This document shows positions 23,372 through 24,434 of a stretch of DNA of 24,434 nucleotides, piece after piece; the stretch's first letter is position 1, and the number at the start of each line of letters is the position of its first letter. A program made the translations under genes and the position numbers. The DNA is from JAHEJX01 sp041605955 (lineage in GTDB: Bacteria; Actinomycetota; Acidimicrobiia; Spongiisociales; UBA5794), in the NCBI GenBank assembly GCA_041605955.1, contig JBFIXI010000065.1:1-24434 (forward strand), read 5' to 3'. The notes under the pieces are model-generated. The model searched no databases, was not told the DNA's origin, and worked only from the letters and a program-made list of their open reading frames with translations.

Positions 23372-24385
23372 TTACTCCCCAAGCACGACGCGGCGATCGA
23401 GATAGGCATAAACCACGTCGACAACGAGGTTCACCATCAGGAACAAGACCGAGGTGAATAGCACGTAGGCCATGATCGTGGCCTGATCGCCGCGCAGCAC
23501 AGAGTCGGCCATCCAGCGTCCCAGCCCTGGCCACTGGAAAATGATCTCGGCCACGACGCTGCCCTGCAGCAGAAAACCGAAGCTGAGGCCGATCACGGTG
23601 ACGGTCGGGATCAGGGCGTTGCGGCGAGCGTGGCGACGCAGCACCAGGCGCTCCGGCAGACCCTTGGCCCGAGCGGCGTCTACGTAGTCCTCTTGGAGCT
23701 CCTCGACGAGCGAGGAGCGCATCATTCGAGCGATGATGGCGGTCGCGCCGTATCCGAGGGTGGTGGCGGGCAGGATCAGATGCCACACCGCGTCGCGGAA
23801 TGCCCCGAAGTCGCCGGCGATCAGGGCATCGACGGTATACAGGTTGGTCGGGTGGTCGATTCGCGCCCATAACTCGGGTGTGTTGCGCCCGATTGGAAAC
23901 CAGCCGAGGTTCACCCAGAACACGATCAACAGCAGGATGGCGAACCAGAACAACGGCATGGCGGCGCCGCTGATAGAGAAGATTCGAGTGAGGTGGTCGG
24001 GGAGCCGATTGCGTCTCGCCCCGGCAAAGGTCCCCAGCATGATTCCGAGAGCCACGGCGACCAGGGCAGCAGACACTGCCAGCTCCATGGTGGCCGCCAG
24101 CTTGGGGAGGAACACATCGGTCACGGGTGCGGCCGCCACACCGGACCACCCGAGGTCGCCCTGGAGCACGCCGGACGCCCAATAGAAGTACTGCACCGGC
24201 ACCGGGTCGTCGAGGTGGAAGCGCTCCTCGAGCTCCGCCACCTCCTCCTGGGTCATCTCGTGGGACAAGTAGATGCCGATCGGGGAGCCACCGATCCGGG
24301 TCAGTGCGAACACGATGATCGACACCCCGATGATCAGCACCGGCAGAATCATCAACCGGCGGATGATGTAGTCCCGGATCTGCAC
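23372..24385 (-). CDS. Peptide-type ABC importer permease (OppB/DppB family)
   Basis: The 337-aa product has six membrane helices and the OppB hallmarks: YIIRRLMILPVLIIGVSIIV with the conserved N-terminal helix, LEERFHLDDPVPVQYFYW, and the EAA coupling loop YVDAARAKGLPERLVLRRHARRN. It pairs with the OppC-type permease to form the translocation pore for peptides (or, in some relatives, nickel or sugars; substrate cannot be fixed). GTG start with GAGGAG 7 bp upstream. It is probably preceded by a substrate-binding protein gene at or beyond the right edge. Confidence 0.95.
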   Translation of the reverse strand: MQIRDYIIRRLMILPVLIIGVSIIVFALTRIGGSPIGIYLSHEMTQEEVAELEERFHLDDPVPVQYFYWASGVLQGDLGWSGVAAAPVTDVFLPKLAATMELAVSAALVAVALGIMLGTFAGARRNRLPDHLTRIFSISGAAMPLFWFAILLLIVFWVNLGWFPIGRNTPELWARIDHPTNLYTVDALIAGDFGAFRDAVWHLILPATTLGYGATAIIARMMRSSLVEELQEDYVDAARAKGLPERLVLRRHARRNALIPTVTVIGLSFGFLLQGSVVAEIIFQWPGLGRWMADSVLRGDQATIMAYVLFTSVLFLMVNLVVDVVYAYLDRRVVLGE

Positions 24386-24389
24386 TTAC

Positions 24390-24434
24390 TTACTCCTCGG
24401 ACGTTGCTCTGCGGCGCGGGCCCCCGGTGGATAC
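24390..24434 (-). CDS. C-terminal end of an upstream gene (partial, frame uncertain)
   Basis: Two minus-strand frames run open from the window edge to stops just before the OppB-type gene: one ending RRRATSEE with TAA at 24392-24390, another ending AAEQRPRSK a few bases further on. In an operon this tight the last codons of the substrate-binding protein gene are expected here. Fifteen codons are too few to decide the frame or family. Confidence 0.3.
   Translation of the reverse strand, partial: VSTGGPRRRATSEE

Noticed and set aside
22446..24182. Upstream extension of the OppD-type ORF to 996 codons
   Set aside because: The added ~580 codons overlap both permease genes in a different frame and are Arg/Pro-rich; the ATGA overlap at 22445 gives the real start.
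1..24434. CRISPR array or rRNA genes
   Set aside because: No regularly spaced repeats of 23-40 bp and no rRNA-like sequence were seen.

Overview
The window reads as a chromosomal segment of a GC-rich actinobacterium. The gene order glycyl-tRNA synthetase, one unknown gene, dnaG, rpoD, the CIRCE-controlled groES-groEL pair, the many GTG/TTG starts and an apparently leaderless divergent promoter all fit Actinobacteria. I would guess an early-branching class such as Acidimicrobiia, but that is inference. All core genes are intact.

Layout. Positions 1-780 are gene-poor and hold a decayed PIN-domain toxin tail. Positions 780-2800 (minus) hold a lipoprotein and an MFS-type membrane protein with a GTGA overlap. 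A PAS/GAF/GGDEF diguanylate cyclase follows (2906-4438, minus), then a strong bidirectional hairpin terminator. groL and groS (4605-6539, minus) sit behind a CIRCE operator. Next come a small HTH protein, a TetR regulator and, divergent from it, two small membrane proteins (7972-8788, plus).

Positions ~9018-13781 are a degenerate integrated mobile element next to tRNA-Asn(GTT). It holds a MOBF relaxase-helicase pseudogene with two compensating frameshifts, a small ORF upstream of it, a control region with repeated GTGACAGGGT boxes, an intact excisionase-like gene and a tyrosine integrase broken by one frameshift. The integrase points at the 3' end of the tRNA, which is the expected attachment site. 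No second copy of that tRNA end was found in the window.

Right of the tRNA are a YtxH-like small membrane protein, rpoD and dnaG (minus, TTGA overlap), a divergent TM/TPR-like/OB-like protein, and glyQS. The last 4.5 kb is an oligopeptide/dipeptide-type ABC importer operon (minus; two permeases, two ATPases; 3-bp gap then two ATGA overlaps). Its substrate-binding protein probably lies just beyond the right edge. Both ATPases have unusual insertions.

The most unusual items are the shared GTGACAGGGT box family in the element's divergent control region, the cysteine-rich and oligo_HPY insertions in the ABC ATPases, the TetR/two-membrane-protein cassette, and the leaderless dnaG divergent promoter.
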